A stretch of 64,000 nt of DNA from Flavobacteriales bacterium (GTDB taxonomy: Bacteria; Bacteroidota; Bacteroidia; Flavobacteriales; Flavobacteriaceae): positions 62,001 to 126,000 of the forward strand of contig JALWTX010000012.1 of assembly GCA_026993355.1 (NCBI GenBank), given 5' to 3'. Of this stretch, positions 10,501 through 17,689 are shown in pieces (the first letter of the stretch is position 1; each line of letters opens with the position of its first letter). The notes under the pieces are model-generated. The model was not told the DNA's origin, searched no databases, and was given only the letters and a program-made list of their open reading frames with translations. The position numbers were made by a program, and so were the translations under genes.

Positions 10501-11653
10501 AAGCCGGATCAAATTTATTGACACTGTTGTCAGGTGGGGAATTTGGGTTTAGCACAAAGCCCGGCGGCGGATTGTCCAACCCGATTTTTTGATTTTCGCC
10601 CAGGTCCTGTAAGGCTATGATATTCCGGATGTTTTCGGTTTGAGTACTCCGGTTGGTTTTCCACACTTCTATACGGGTGATCCGGGCGGTACTATTGATA
10701 AAAGGATAGTTTTTTACGGCTTCGTTATAATGGTCTTTAAAATATTGAGCTAAAAAATAATGCTGATTTTCTTCATACTGTAAAACCGGCTGTTCAAATT
10801 TTTGAATAACCTTGTCGCCTTGGGCTTGAATGGTTTTAGTGCCTGATTTTTGTTCGGCTAATACGGCTGTAATATAAGTTTTTCCGAAACGTAATTCGGT
10901 TTTAAGTCCAAACAAGCTTTGTGCCCCGTGGATGAGGCTGTTATGAGTTTTCATACTGACATTTCCTAACTCTATATTTTGCAAAATGTCATCTTCGGTA
11001 GGGGTATAATTCAGTTTAATTTGGTTGTTAAAATCGAAAGTAGATTGGGTATCGTAATTTAAATCCAAACTAAGCCGGGTGCCTATTTTTCCTTTAAGGC
11101 CCATACTTATTTTTTGGTCAAAATCAAATGATAAATTAGAGCGATTTTTGACCGGTAAGGCAGGATTGTCCCGTTTGGTATACCGGAGACCTAAATCGAT
11201 ACTAAAATTACCTTTCGGTTGAATGTCAATGGTTTTTCCGCCAAAAATACTTTCAAAAAATTTGGAATTGACATAATAAGTTGGTAACAAATTTTTTCTC
11301 TTTTCTTTGGCACCTTTGCCTTTGCCTGAAATAGCTTGGTTTCTTTCTTTAAAATTAAGGTTTATCTTTTCTTTCAAAACCTTTTGGTAATATTCTTTGG
11401 GGGTTAAGACCCAAGGATATCCTAAATTATAACTTCCGGCTTTTTTATTTAAGTAAAATAAATTTGTTTTAGGGTCGTAGGTATATATTTCTCTAATACT
11501 TGTTGCATCCGGAAGCTTTATGGCAGAAGGATTGATTTGTTTTTTTAAACTATCTTGAATTTTTTGGGGATTATTTTGGGCAAAAATGCCGGTTGAAGTT
11601 ATTAAACCCGACAAGAGCCAAAAATTTATCAAAAATGAAAATATTTTTTTCAT
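4529..11653 (-). CDS. sprA: T9SS outer-membrane translocon / gliding motility protein SprA (Sov)
   Basis: A 2374-residue protein with a signal peptide (MKKIFSFLINFWLLSG..IFAQ). SprA (Sov in Porphyromonas) forms the very large 36-strand beta-barrel through which type IX substrates, including gliding adhesins and secreted enzymes, cross the outer membrane. Supporting features are the length (family about 2300-2500), the early FGGKTIDIQPKGNFSIDLGL segment, the alternating polar/aromatic barrel strands throughout, the YIEDFESSQNFIDLR segment, and the barrel-type C-terminus ending FTNIRGGLTIKYTFGN. It follows ruvA by 20 bp and precedes gcvH. Its known partner, the plug protein, is encoded separately at 56295-57542. 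No frameshift is seen over 7.1 kb. Confidence 0.96.
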   Translation of the reverse strand: MKKIFSFLINFWLLSGLITSTGIFAQNNPQKIQDSLKKQINPSAIKLPDATSIREIYTYDPKTNLFYLNKKAGSYNLGYPWVLTPKEYYQKVLKEKINLNFKERNQAISGKGKGAKEKRKNLLPTYYVNSKFFESIFGGKTIDIQPKGNFSIDLGLRYTKRDNPALPVKNRSNLSFDFDQKISMGLKGKIGTRLSLDLNYDTQSTFDFNNQIKLNYTPTEDDILQNIELGNVSMKTHNSLIHGAQSLFGLKTELRFGKTYITAVLAEQKSGTKTIQAQGDKVIQKFEQPVLQYEENQHYFLAQYFKDHYNEAVKNYPFINSTARITRIEVWKTNRSTQTENIRNIIALQDLGENQKIGLDNPPPGFVLNPNSPPDNSVNKFDPALIGNGGLLNPNIRNIYSVSQGFNGVNVTNGTDYVSMENTVKLDSTQYTLHPQLGYITLKQKLNADEILAVAFEYTINGQVYRVGEFSDNGIIYPQTLVVKLLKSNMVSTEEPDWDLMMKNIYSINAFDIDPNDFRLNILYVNPTPLNYISSVNGTPLPPDVKQRILLNVFNLDHLNAQGDPQPKGDGFFDFVPGITIDAREGRIIFTSTQPFGKYLFDKLKLGNEDYNNPLTWNENQKKYVYKELYALSKTQAEQFTNKNKFVLKGRYMTAGGGGIPIGGYNIPRGSVTVTAGGRTLVEGIDYVVNYQIGRVNIINPSISQANIPIQVSVEQNTIFQQTTKSFTGLDIEHRFSKDFSLGATYMSFKEKPLSWKSNYGYEPLNNKLLGFNGQYATKVPFLTRLVNRLPNIQTDAESNFSIKAEAAYLFPGLAKVSDVNGRSTTYIEDFESSQNFIDLRAAYAWHLSSVPARFPESQQLDDLDSGKNRAKLAWYIIDPIFYTNPPDGITNDDLSQEETRQINIKEIFDQDVPAGYPTVVNPLNLSFYPKERGPYNFDTNLDPNTGQLLQPQQRWGGIMRYLQTNDFEQANVEYIDMWVLDPYFNNPNPPAGGKLYIDLGYMSEDILFDGRKQYENGLPGDGSDNNVVFTNLARVPTHQSIVYAFSNDPDERPNQDVGFDGLPDNREKTFFANYLNSLPANLRSQFESDPSADDYVNYLKANGDIVTRYKDYNGTEGNTPIDVGNNNNGVTGNNTFPDVEDIDRDQTMNTIESYYEYGIDIKPNLTLNDPYVADIKQTTVTLPNGNQQTSRWIQFKIPIDKFSSKHGNISDFRSIKFMRMYLTGFTDERLTLRLASLNLVRADWKKYKLSLDPADPNPDDDNTTVETSTVSIQDNATRQPIPYVLPPGIEREEIYQQNSQIKQNEQALSLKVCNLEPHDGRGVYKYNSVDMRQYKRLEMFIHAESIENQTPLNDDEAYGFVRFGSDVTDNFYEVQIPLKVTPFGTSDPEQIWPLENRIDLKLSLLNKIKLAMINNGTINTTNTPVYFNEVDLDPEAANKPNPLVIGIKGNPNFGDIKVIMVGVRNKSDHPICGEYWFNELRLSEMKNKGGWASNASIDANLADFATLSFTGGLSTEGFGGLEQGPLERNLEDTKRYNFNTNVNVGQLLPKNWGIKLPVNYTISEEFITPKYDPIWRDITVKDRLSIANRQQKDSIRQVAQVYTRHRGITLAGVKKTYVNKKTGPPAGANPQKSTKSPKKHFYDIENFTFDFAYNENYHSDFETASNRDETAKFGVNYAYNFKELGFQPFKKTKKLKSKHLRFIKDFNFNLMPSSLTVTSNINRRFDNLHYREIENYGLSIPPLQNRDYRFDWGYTINYNPTKSIQTSFGITHNRAVKNYRLPDGSVDYNNGLWTGFFDIGEPLTHTQNLNVSYNLPLNKIPLLSFLNVNYVYNGTYQWQKSSEILKDVNGYDLGNDVQNSNAHQINGNIDLRKLYSLTGLNKLKRRWLGQSKAKAYAKKRPQLKKDREAPKGHKNPKNKEKEVASGGPNKFLGNLLGLLTSFQSLKINYRQNNGIMLPGYLQSVGFFGSLQPNLAFALGWNDDQVRYEAAKRGLLTQYPDFNKPYLEKFSEELSYQGTIKPAKFINITFKGQKSYMENLSEQFNATGNEYHPLVPTKMGNFSVSNILIKTAFENVSLTNSPAFERMLNNRLPIARRLAIERGVPVPATGFPDGYGPLQTEVVMFSFLSGYADSNPQQIKLSPFKHFPIPNWRIRFSGLTRIKWLKKIFKNLSIEHSYQSDYTINQFSNNLQTYQNPQARDAAGNFYAPYVMDNISLTEAFNPLIKVNMELKNSLKLDIALKQDRNLSLNLNNYTLSEVTGREYVVGLGYRLKNVSLPLRLGGRRIEFNSDLILKINGSVRNNLTILRSLSDNNNQITAGQTMYNLKFTADYAMTKSLSAILFYNHSYSEYAISTSYPFTNIRGGLTIKYTFGN

Positions 11654-11673
11654 TGAGTATCTTTTAATAAAAA

Positions 11674-12258
11674 TTAGAAACGTTTAAGCGCTTCTTTTAT
11701 TGTTTTTTCCAGACTTAATTGTTTGTTTTCTTTCAAAATATCCACGACGATTTTTTCTACTCTTTTTTTAGGAAATCCAAGGGCTATCAAAGCAGAAACA
11801 GCTTCGTCTTTTACAGGTGAATCATTAATGGCCTGATGAGCTGATTCGACAGCGTAGGTTTTTAAAATTTTATCTTTTAGTTCAATAATGGCCCGTTGGG
11901 CTGTTTTAGCACCAATTCCTTTAATTTGCTTCAAAGCATTGACATCTTCATTAGCAATAACTTGTTGTATTTCCTCCGGTGTCATGGCTGATAAAATGAG
12001 TAAAGCCGTATTGGCACCAATGCCCGATACAGAAATGAGCAGTTTAAAAATATCCCGTTCAAGCGGTTCGTAAAATCCATATAATAAATGGGCATCCTCA
12101 CGAATAATCTGGACTGTATAAAGCAAGATGTTATTAGCCGCATTGATACGGCTGTAAGTGTTTAATGAAATGGCAATATGATAACCAATGTCATGATTAT
12201 CCAACACTACATAAGTTGGTGTTATTTCAAAAACACGCCCTTTGATGAATGATATCAT
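11674..12258 (-). CDS. ruvA: Holliday junction branch migration protein RuvA
   Basis: A 194-residue protein that binds four-way junctions as a tetramer and loads the RuvB motor during recombinational repair. Domain I is an OB fold (MISFIKGRVFEITPTYVVLDN; REDAHLLYGFYEPLERDIF), domain II has the two helix-hairpin-helix motifs (VSGIGANTALLIL and IKGIGAKTAQRAI), and domain III is the short C-terminal helical domain that contacts RuvB (EAVSALIALGFPKKRVEKIV). Normal length. It is the first gene of the ruvA-sprA-gcvH-vanZ run. Confidence 0.96.
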   Translation of the reverse strand: MISFIKGRVFEITPTYVVLDNHDIGYHIAISLNTYSRINAANNILLYTVQIIREDAHLLYGFYEPLERDIFKLLISVSGIGANTALLILSAMTPEEIQQVIANEDVNALKQIKGIGAKTAQRAIIELKDKILKTYAVESAHQAINDSPVKDEAVSALIALGFPKKRVEKIVVDILKENKQLSLEKTIKEALKRF

Positions 12259-12272
12259 ATAAAAAATTTAAT

Positions 12273-12280
12273 CAAATGTA
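12273..12280 (-). promoter_or_regulatory. putative -7 box of the ruvA-sprA operon
   Basis: TACATTTG on the minus strand fits TAnnTTTG and ends 14 bp before the ruvA ATG, which would give a very short leader. A -33 TTG at the normal distance is not evident. Confidence 0.4.
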
Positions 12281-12324
12281 AGAAAAAATGTTAAAAAAGG
12301 CTGTTTTTATTATTTATAAATTAT

Positions 12325-13140
12325 TTAGTAATTTTTGCCGGACCAATAATTTTTTTTCGCTTTTTTAGATTCATCTACCATATCCTTTTTTAATTCATCT
12401 ACCGGGACTACTTTGACTAAATCTTGATGTTGCTCAATGGCGTAAGCTATTTGGTTGACGATGTCATCTATGCTATCATTTTCATAATCAATGGGTAAGG
12501 GTGGTTTGATGGTCAATTTTTGGGTAATGCCACGTTTTTTGATTTGTAACCCCTTTTTGTCAAATGACCGTCTGAACCCATCGATAACTATGGGTACAAC
12601 AATTGGTTTATTGGTTTTGATAATATGTGCTGTTCCCCTTCTAATGGGTTTAAAAGGCGTAGTGGTGCCTTGAGGAAAGGTTATGACCCATCCATCTTGT
12701 ATGGCTTTGCTGATATTCGTAATGTCATTAAAATTGACCGGACGTTTGACCTCTTTTCCTTTAGAACGCCATGTGCGCATAATGGGAATGGCACCGACAT
12801 ACATAAATATTCTGGGCAAAATACCTGAAGTCATGGTTTCTTTAGCCGCCACATAATAAATGTTTGTTTTCGGATGAAAGAGATATTTAATACCTTTCAG
12901 GTCATTTTGTCCGTTTAAAGCTGCAAAAAACACATGAAACATCGCAGCTGCATCGGCAAAATAAGTTTGGTGGTTGGATACAAATAAAACTTGATTGTCA
13001 GGTAAATACCGCAATATTTCCATGCCTTCAACTTTCAATTCGTTAAAGCCCTTATATCGCCGTTTGGAAATCAGTCCAAAAATGAACATGACGATTTTTT
13101 TGATAAATAAAATATTTCCGAATATATCTTTCTTAAACAT
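12325..13140 (-). CDS. 1-acyl-sn-glycerol-3-phosphate acyltransferase-like protein (PlsC family)
   Basis: About 271 residues from the ATG at 13140. An upstream in-frame start at 13212 is unlikely because a good -7 box (13174-13181) lies inside that extension. Acyltransferases of this family put the second acyl chain on lysophosphatidic acid, or acylate other lipids, at the inner membrane. Block I reads SNHQTYFAD, which is HX5D rather than the usual HX4D. Block III reads FPQGTTTPFKP in place of FPEGT, and block IV is IVVPIVIDGF. The C-terminus is charged (DESKKAKKNYWSGKNY). The exact acceptor lipid is unknown. It is divergent from the SDR gene. Confidence 0.8.
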   Translation of the reverse strand: MFKKDIFGNILFIKKIVMFIFGLISKRRYKGFNELKVEGMEILRYLPDNQVLFVSNHQTYFADAAAMFHVFFAALNGQNDLKGIKYLFHPKTNIYYVAAKETMTSGILPRIFMYVGAIPIMRTWRSKGKEVKRPVNFNDITNISKAIQDGWVITFPQGTTTPFKPIRRGTAHIIKTNKPIVVPIVIDGFRRSFDKKGLQIKKRGITQKLTIKPPLPIDYENDSIDDIVNQIAYAIEQHQDLVKVVPVDELKKDMVDESKKAKKNYWSGKNY

Positions 13141-13173
13141 AATTTTCACTTCTTTTGATACAAATCCTAACTT

Positions 13174-13181
13174 CAAAGATA
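13174..13181 (-). promoter_or_regulatory. putative -7 box of the PlsC-like gene
   Basis: TATCTTTG on the minus strand fits TAnnTTTG and is 33 bp before the ATG at 13140. It lies inside the longest open frame, so it decides for the shorter start. Confidence 0.45.
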
Positions 13182-13255
13182 CAATTTTTCGGTTTAATAA
13201 AAATAGAAACACTTGTTTTAACAGTTGTTTTTCTTCCTCCTTTTATTTTTTTGGT

Positions 13256-13263
13256 TATTTTTG
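13256..13263 (+). promoter_or_regulatory. putative -7 box of the SDR gene
   Basis: TATTTTTG ends directly before an ATG at 13264. A transcript from here would begin near 13269, which favours the ATG at 13279 as start. At the -33 position the sequence is TTC rather than TTG. Confidence 0.35.
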
Positions 13264-13278
13264 ATGAAATATATTTTT

Positions 13279-13992
13279 ATGAACATACTTATTTTTGGGG
13301 GGACATCAGGTATCGGTCGTGCCTTGGTTGAGCAATATGCAAAAGCCGGTCATCAAGTGATTTTTACCGGTCGTCGTGAAGAAAAACTGGTCGAAATCAG
13401 CCGGCATTTAGGGCCATCAGTATTGGGCATACGGCATGACATTCGTCAGACAGAACTGACGCCCGGCATTTTACAACAAGCTGAGGCTAAATTTGGCCCT
13501 ATAGATTTAATAATTGTCAATGCCGGTATTGGTAAATTCAATTATGATTTAGACTGGGATATTTGCCTTTCAGTTCTTAAAACCAATGTTTTGGGTGTTA
13601 CCCGCGCTTTGCTTGCCGGTTACAATTATTTTAGACAACAGGGTCAAGGGCATTTGGTCAATGTGTCCTCTGTTGCTTCTTTAATTGGTGGGGCGCCAAA
13701 TCCTTCTTATAATGCCAGTAAGGCTTACCAAGCCAATTTTATGGAAGCTTTGTGGATAAAAGCCCATAAAAGCCGGAAAAATAAAATAGCCGTGACGGAT
13801 ATTCGCCCCGGGTTTGTGGATACGAAATTGGCTCAAGGCGCTAAATTTTGGAAAGCCGATGTGCAAACGGCTGCCCAACAAATCAGACAAGCGATAGCCA
13901 AAAAGAAAAAGATTGCTTATATTACACGTCGATGGGCTGTAGTGGCGATGCTTTTAAAACATTTACCTTCATTTGTGCTAAAAAAAATGTAG
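13279..13992 (+). CDS. short-chain dehydrogenase/reductase (SDR) family oxidoreductase
   Basis: A 237-residue classical SDR from the ATG at 13279, which puts the cofactor loop at the expected N-terminus (MNILIFGGTSGIGRAL). Upstream in-frame ATGs at 13225 and 13264 would add a hydrophobic tail unlike the family. Motifs are GGTSGIGR for NAD(P) binding, IVNAGIGK, the catalytic Ser in VNVSSVASLIG and the YNASK Tyr/Lys pair, then DIRPGFVDT after the active site. The substrate cannot be told from sequence. It is divergent from the PlsC-like gene. Confidence 0.85.
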   Translation: MNILIFGGTSGIGRALVEQYAKAGHQVIFTGRREEKLVEISRHLGPSVLGIRHDIRQTELTPGILQQAEAKFGPIDLIIVNAGIGKFNYDLDWDICLSVLKTNVLGVTRALLAGYNYFRQQGQGHLVNVSSVASLIGGAPNPSYNASKAYQANFMEALWIKAHKSRKNKIAVTDIRPGFVDTKLAQGAKFWKADVQTAAQQIRQAIAKKKKIAYITRRWAVVAMLLKHLPSFVLKKM

Positions 13993-14002
13993 AATAATTA
14001 AA

Positions 14003-14025
14003 AAAACCGGCTTTTGGCCGGTTTT
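14003..14025. terminator. bidirectional intrinsic terminator
   Basis: A 9-bp perfect stem AAAACCGGC / GCCGGTTTT with a 5-nt loop, T-rich on both 3' sides, in the 35-bp gap between the convergent SDR and map genes. Confidence 0.8.
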
Positions 14026-14027
14026 GA

Positions 14028-14849
14028 TTATATATTTAAGGGGTAAACCTGATGATAAGGTTTTTCTTCATCGGTTTGGATACCTAAAGTATCATAAATA
14101 TATTGAAAAGTAGAGAGTAACTCCGGTTTACCGTTTATCAAGGCTACGTCGTGTTCATAATGTGCCGATGGTTTTCGGTCAGCCGTAAGTATTGTCCAAC
14201 CATCCGCTAATTGATTGATGCGGTGAGTTCCCATATTAATCATGGGTTCAATGGCTAATACCATCCCGTCTTTAAACTTTTTCCCCCTTCCCGGACGTCC
14301 ATAATTGGGCACTTGCGGATCTTCGTGCATTTTTTTACCCAAGCCATGCCCGACTAATTCACGGACAACACCATAACCATGTGCTTCGGTGTAAGTTTGT
14401 ATGGCATGTCCGATATCGCTAACCCGTTTGCCGGCTCTAAATTGGTCTATTCCTTTGTAAAGAGATTCTTTGGTGATGCGTAAGAGTTTTTTGGTCTTTT
14501 CATCTACTTCTCCTACTTCAAATGTATAGGCATGGTCGCCATAATAGCCATTCATCAAAACACCACAATCGACAGAGATAATGTCGCCATTTTTAAGGGG
14601 TTTGTCTGTAGGAATACCATGTACAACTTGGTCGTTAGGACTCATACAAAGGGTGTTAGGAAAATCATAAAGGCCTTTAAAACCGGGGATGCCGCCATGG
14701 TCGCGAATAAATTCTTCGGCCAAACGGTCTAAATATAAAGGGGTCACACCGGGCTTGATTTCTTTGGCAAGCATTCCCAATGTTTTAGAAACCAAAAGGG
14801 CACTTTCGCGAATAAGATCTATTTCTTTGTTCGTTTTTATTTTAATCAT
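14028..14849 (-). CDS. map: type I methionine aminopeptidase
   Basis: A 273-residue cytoplasmic metalloprotease that removes the initiator Met after deformylation. The five metal ligands of the pita-bread fold are in place: Asp in SVDCGV, Asp in GYYGDHAYTF, His in VGHGLGKKMHEDP, Glu in LAIEPMIN and Glu in AHYEHDVAL. The N-terminal recognition segment IKTNKEIDLIRESA is typical. The start overlaps the end of the upstream thioredoxin-like gene by 4 bp (ATGA), which indicates translational coupling. The peptide deformylase that acts before it is encoded at 48903-49481. Confidence 0.96.
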   Translation of the reverse strand: MIKIKTNKEIDLIRESALLVSKTLGMLAKEIKPGVTPLYLDRLAEEFIRDHGGIPGFKGLYDFPNTLCMSPNDQVVHGIPTDKPLKNGDIISVDCGVLMNGYYGDHAYTFEVGEVDEKTKKLLRITKESLYKGIDQFRAGKRVSDIGHAIQTYTEAHGYGVVRELVGHGLGKKMHEDPQVPNYGRPGRGKKFKDGMVLAIEPMINMGTHRINQLADGWTILTADRKPSAHYEHDVALINGKPELLSTFQYIYDTLGIQTDEEKPYHQVYPLNI

Positions 14850-16213
14850 TTTTCGTTTATTGTTTTATCCAGCAAAGATATTAATCTTTTATCAGATGGA
14901 CGTGGGGCATCGGCATCGATAATTTTGCCGTTTTTATCTAACAAAATAAAGCGGGGAATACCATCGACAACATATTTTTTTAAGAAAGGCATATTGCGAT
15001 CGGTATTGATGAGTTGCCATCCGGATAATTTTTGAGCTTTAACCATTTGTTCCCATTTAGGTTTTTGGTCATATACATCTAAACTCACAAAATTGACAGG
15101 CTTATCTTTGTATTGTTCTTTTATTTTGTCTAAATAAGGAATTTCGGCTCGACAAGGTCCGCACCAAGTTGCCCATAGGTCGATATAAAGAGGTTTGCCG
15201 GCAAAATCTTTGAGATGATATTCTTTGCCATTTATATCGTAAGCTGTAAAATCGGGTGAAGGAACGCCCGGTTGCAAAGCTTTGATATTGTTATACTTGG
15301 CCTTAATTTTGGCTTTGTAAACGGAGTCTTTCTCCATTTGGTTAAACAATTGATAAAATTGGTCTAATTTTTTGGTATATAACAGATTAAATTGTGCTTC
15401 ATTAAAGGCTAAACGGTTTTTAAGAGCTTGGTTTTTGATATGTTTATTGATATAACTTAGCCTTTCATAAGGGTCCGGTTCAGTTTTTTGCCCGGATAAT
15501 TGGTAATCGATATATTCATTTATATAATTAGTGCCATTTGGAATTTTGCTGATCAATGAATCATTTATATTTATCCCCTTAAAAGCTTTAGGGAAACCGG
15601 CAGATGTTTGGTAATCTTTATTTTGGGTTAAAAATCTTTTGACCATTGGATATCTGGCTAACAGGATACTTTTATCCAAGCTGTTGCGAAGTGCTTCCAA
15701 TTTCTTGAATTTATCATCTTTTAAATTTTTTACCAATTTCGTTTTTTCTTTATCAATGCTATCAACTAATTTCAAAAATGCCTTTTCATCTAGCTTGCCA
15801 TAATATTTATACGAGGTTTTGTGTTTTAATTTTTCTTCTAATAAAGTTTTTTGTGCCAGATAATTATTGGCTTCAGCTCCTTTACCACTAAATGTCAGAC
15901 TATTGTCAAAATTTTTATAGTCAGCTTTTATAGTCAATTGATCGCCCGGTTTAAGATATAATTGGGCGTATTGTTGTCCTATTTGCATTTTGTAATAAGC
16001 CGGTTTTACAGTGATAGTATCTGTAAAACGTCCGAGGCTGTCCAATTTTATGCCGCTTACTTTTTTATTTTGATTGTCTAAAAGGACCATAAAGGGCATG
16101 GGCGCATTTTGGATTTGACCTGTCAAAACTGTTTTTGTCGATGTCTTTTCAGCTTTGTTTTGGCAGCTTATAAAGCCTAAGATAAGCAAACCTAGGAAGA
16201 GCGTTTTTTTCAT
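14846..16213 (-). CDS. TlpA/ResA-like thioredoxin-fold lipoprotein with N-terminal DUF4369-type domain
   Basis: A 455-residue protein with a lipoprotein signal (MKKTLFLGLLILGFISC; lipid Cys17). The first part after the signal (about 30-130) is a beta-rich domain of the DUF4369 type often found before thioredoxin domains in Bacteroidota. The middle is helical and charged. The C-terminal thioredoxin fold (about 310-455) has the redox motif WCGPC at 350-354 and the cis-Pro segment VDGIPRFILLD. Such proteins are periplasmic thiol-disulfide oxidoreductases or reductants; the client is unknown. It sits 35 bp after lgt and is coupled to map by a 4-bp overlap. Confidence 0.88.
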   Translation of the reverse strand: MKKTLFLGLLILGFISCQNKAEKTSTKTVLTGQIQNAPMPFMVLLDNQNKKVSGIKLDSLGRFTDTITVKPAYYKMQIGQQYAQLYLKPGDQLTIKADYKNFDNSLTFSGKGAEANNYLAQKTLLEEKLKHKTSYKYYGKLDEKAFLKLVDSIDKEKTKLVKNLKDDKFKKLEALRNSLDKSILLARYPMVKRFLTQNKDYQTSAGFPKAFKGININDSLISKIPNGTNYINEYIDYQLSGQKTEPDPYERLSYINKHIKNQALKNRLAFNEAQFNLLYTKKLDQFYQLFNQMEKDSVYKAKIKAKYNNIKALQPGVPSPDFTAYDINGKEYHLKDFAGKPLYIDLWATWCGPCRAEIPYLDKIKEQYKDKPVNFVSLDVYDQKPKWEQMVKAQKLSGWQLINTDRNMPFLKKYVVDGIPRFILLDKNGKIIDADAPRPSDKRLISLLDKTINEK

Positions 16214-16248
16214 GGAGATGTGTTTTGTTTTAAGTGAGTTAAAAATAA

Positions 16249-17100
16249 TTATTTAGGTTGTTTATATTTTCGGTAGGCATACCACATAAGGGCCAATCCG
16301 GCCAATAGCATGGGAATACTTAACCACTGTCCTTTGTCCAAACCTGTTTGGAGTAATAAACGTGCATCTTTGTCATCTTGTGGTTCTTTATAAAACTCAA
16401 TTACCAACCGGATGGTCCACAGTAAAACAAAGAAAATACCGAATAGCATCCCTTCATATTTTTTTAAATCGGTTTTCCAGTATAAATAAAGCATAACAAA
16501 AAGCAAAGAAAAATAAGCGCCGGCTTCATATAATTGGGTGGGGTAACGTGGAAAATCTTCGCCTAATTGTTTGAAAATGAATCCGCTATTTGTGCCTGTT
16601 GGTTTGCCTATAATTTCAGAGTTTAGCAAATTGCCAATTCTGATAAGTGCAGCACCAATAGGTATGGTTAAGGTAATACGATCCAAAAGCCAGAGTAAAG
16701 AATATTTGCTTTTTAAATATTTTTGCCAAAATAACCAAAGTGAGATAAAAATACCTATAGCTGCTCCATGACTGGCCAATCCTTGAAAACCGGTAAATTT
16801 GTATCCATTGGGTGTTTGGACGACAGGGACTAAAATTTCTATTAAATGATGTTTGTAATAAGGCCAATCATAAAAGAAAACATGGCCCAACCGGGCGCCT
16901 AACAATGTGCCGAGAACGACATAAGTGAGGAGTGGATCCAGCAACTTTGTTGGTAAACCTTCATTTTCAAAAATCTTTTTCATAATGTAATATCCGGCAA
17001 TAAAACCGAGGATGTACATCATGCTGTAATATCTTATTGTCAAAGGGCCTAAATGTAACCCGATCCCGGGATCCCATACAATGCTGAGTAAATTCATCAT
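16249..17100 (-). CDS. lgt: prolipoprotein diacylglyceryl transferase
   Basis: A 283-residue inner-membrane enzyme with about seven membrane helices that moves diacylglycerol from phosphatidylglycerol to the lipobox Cys of prolipoproteins, the first step of lipoprotein maturation. The signature is [15 protein letters not shown]; the family His is in [15 protein letters not shown], and YPTQLYEAG and ETKKYEG-like segments ([11 protein letters not shown]) follow. Two adjacent ATG codons (17100 and 17097) could start it, and both overlap the yidD stop. It probably shares the strong yidD promoter. The window holds many of its likely clients (lipoproteins at 14846, 18719, 47779 and 57563). Confidence 0.96.
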   Translation of the reverse strand: MMNLLSIVWDPGIGLHLGPLTIRYYSMMYILGFIAGYYIMKKIFENEGLPTKLLDPLLTYVVLGTLLGARLGHVFFYDWPYYKHHLIEILVPVVQTPNGYKFTGFQGLASHGAAIGIFISLWLFWQKYLKSKYSLLWLLDRITLTIPIGAALIRIGNLLNSEIIGKPTGTNSGFIFKQLGEDFPRYPTQLYEAGAYFSLLFVMLYLYWKTDLKKYEGMLFGIFFVLLWTIRLVIEFYKEPQDDKDARLLLQTGLDKGQWLSIPMLLAGLALMWYAYRKYKQPK

Positions 17101-17360
17101 AACTTGTTTTGTTTTTTTCTGTGGCGCAATTCTTCTTTCGTCGGGACAGGGTCATAACCGGACCCACCCCAAGGATTACAACTTATAATCCTTTTGATAG
17201 ACAGTCATCCACCTGAGATTAGTCCATGTGTTTTTAAGGCTTCTATAGTATAATGAGAACAGGTAGGCGTGTATCTGCAATTGGAACCTAATAAGGGAGA
17301 AATAAAATATTGATAAAATTTAGTTAACCAAATAAAAGGTTCTGCTAAAATATAAGCCAT
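17097..17360 (-). pseudogene. yidD: membrane protein insertion efficiency factor YidD, interrupted by an in-frame TGA
   Basis: Reading the minus strand from ATG 17360 gives [19 protein letters not shown], then [19 protein letters not shown], then [13 protein letters not shown], then a TGA at 17205-17207 (codon 52), then in the same frame [21 protein letters not shown] and a stop at 17097. Everything outside the TGA matches YidD (usually 70-90 residues; conserved CRYxPTCSxY and RCNPWGGxGxDPVP). The family has GGWL where this has GG-stop-L, so one G-to-A change turned TGG into TGA. YidD is a small membrane-associated protein thought to help YidC-dependent insertion. It heads the yidD-lgt-TlpA-map run. 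A sequencing error is possible. Confidence 0.85.
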
Positions 17361-17392
17361 TTTTTTTAACACTGAAATCGATTTTTGTGGAA

Positions 17393-17422
17393 CAAATGTA
17401 AGATTTTTAGGGCGGCTTTCAA
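17393..17422 (-). promoter_or_regulatory. strong sigma-A type promoter of the yidD-lgt-TlpA-map operon
   Basis: On the minus strand TTG (17422-17420, within a TTTG) is followed by exactly 19 bp and TACATTTG (17400-17393). This is the textbook Bacteroidota promoter TTG-N19-TAnnTTTG. It lies 33 bp before the yidD ATG, so the operon should still be transcribed although yidD is interrupted. Confidence 0.7.
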
Positions 17423-17689
17423 AGTGATTGATTAAAGGTTTTTTAAATAGACTTCCGGTGCTTTTGGTTTACTTCTACATTCAGTTTTCTTATATGGATT
17501 GACATAAGCAGAATAATATTTTTACAAAGTGGGGATTTTGATATCAAGTATCCATGATGAAGTAATTTTTAAGGGCTTAAAATTAAAAATAAATTACATC
17601 TTTTCTTATAGGCTAACTTATTAAAACATCCCTGACAAGAAAGCAGGAATGTTTTTAACAGAGATGAAATAAAAAATTTATATCGCTTG
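17423..17689. other. gene-free stretch (17361-17689)
   Basis: This 329-bp gap holds the yidD promoter at its left end and a terminator hairpin at 17623-17655. The remainder is AT-rich; I see no conserved open frame or repeat in it. Confidence 0.6.
17623..17655 (-). terminator. intrinsic terminator after the small membrane gene at 17690
   Basis: A stem of about 12 bp (AAAACATCCCTG / CAGGAATGTTTT, one mismatch) with a 9-nt loop and T runs on both sides. It lies about 35 bp after the stop of the minus-strand gene ending at 17690. Confidence 0.6.

Noticed and set aside
13141-13212. N-terminal extension of the PlsC-like protein
   Set aside because: A TATCTTTG -7 box lies within it, and the ATG at 13140 begins the protein naturally.
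16967-17167. A 66-residue minus-strand frame overlapping yidD and lgt
   Set aside because: It is in another frame from both real genes, and its product has no recognisable pattern.
17205-17207. TGA in yidD taken as evidence that TGA codes for Trp in this organism
   Set aside because: Many intact genes here end at TGA (for example nadE and the DUF4230 gene), and long genes such as sprA use TGG for Trp with no internal TGA. A standard code with one mutation or error is simpler.
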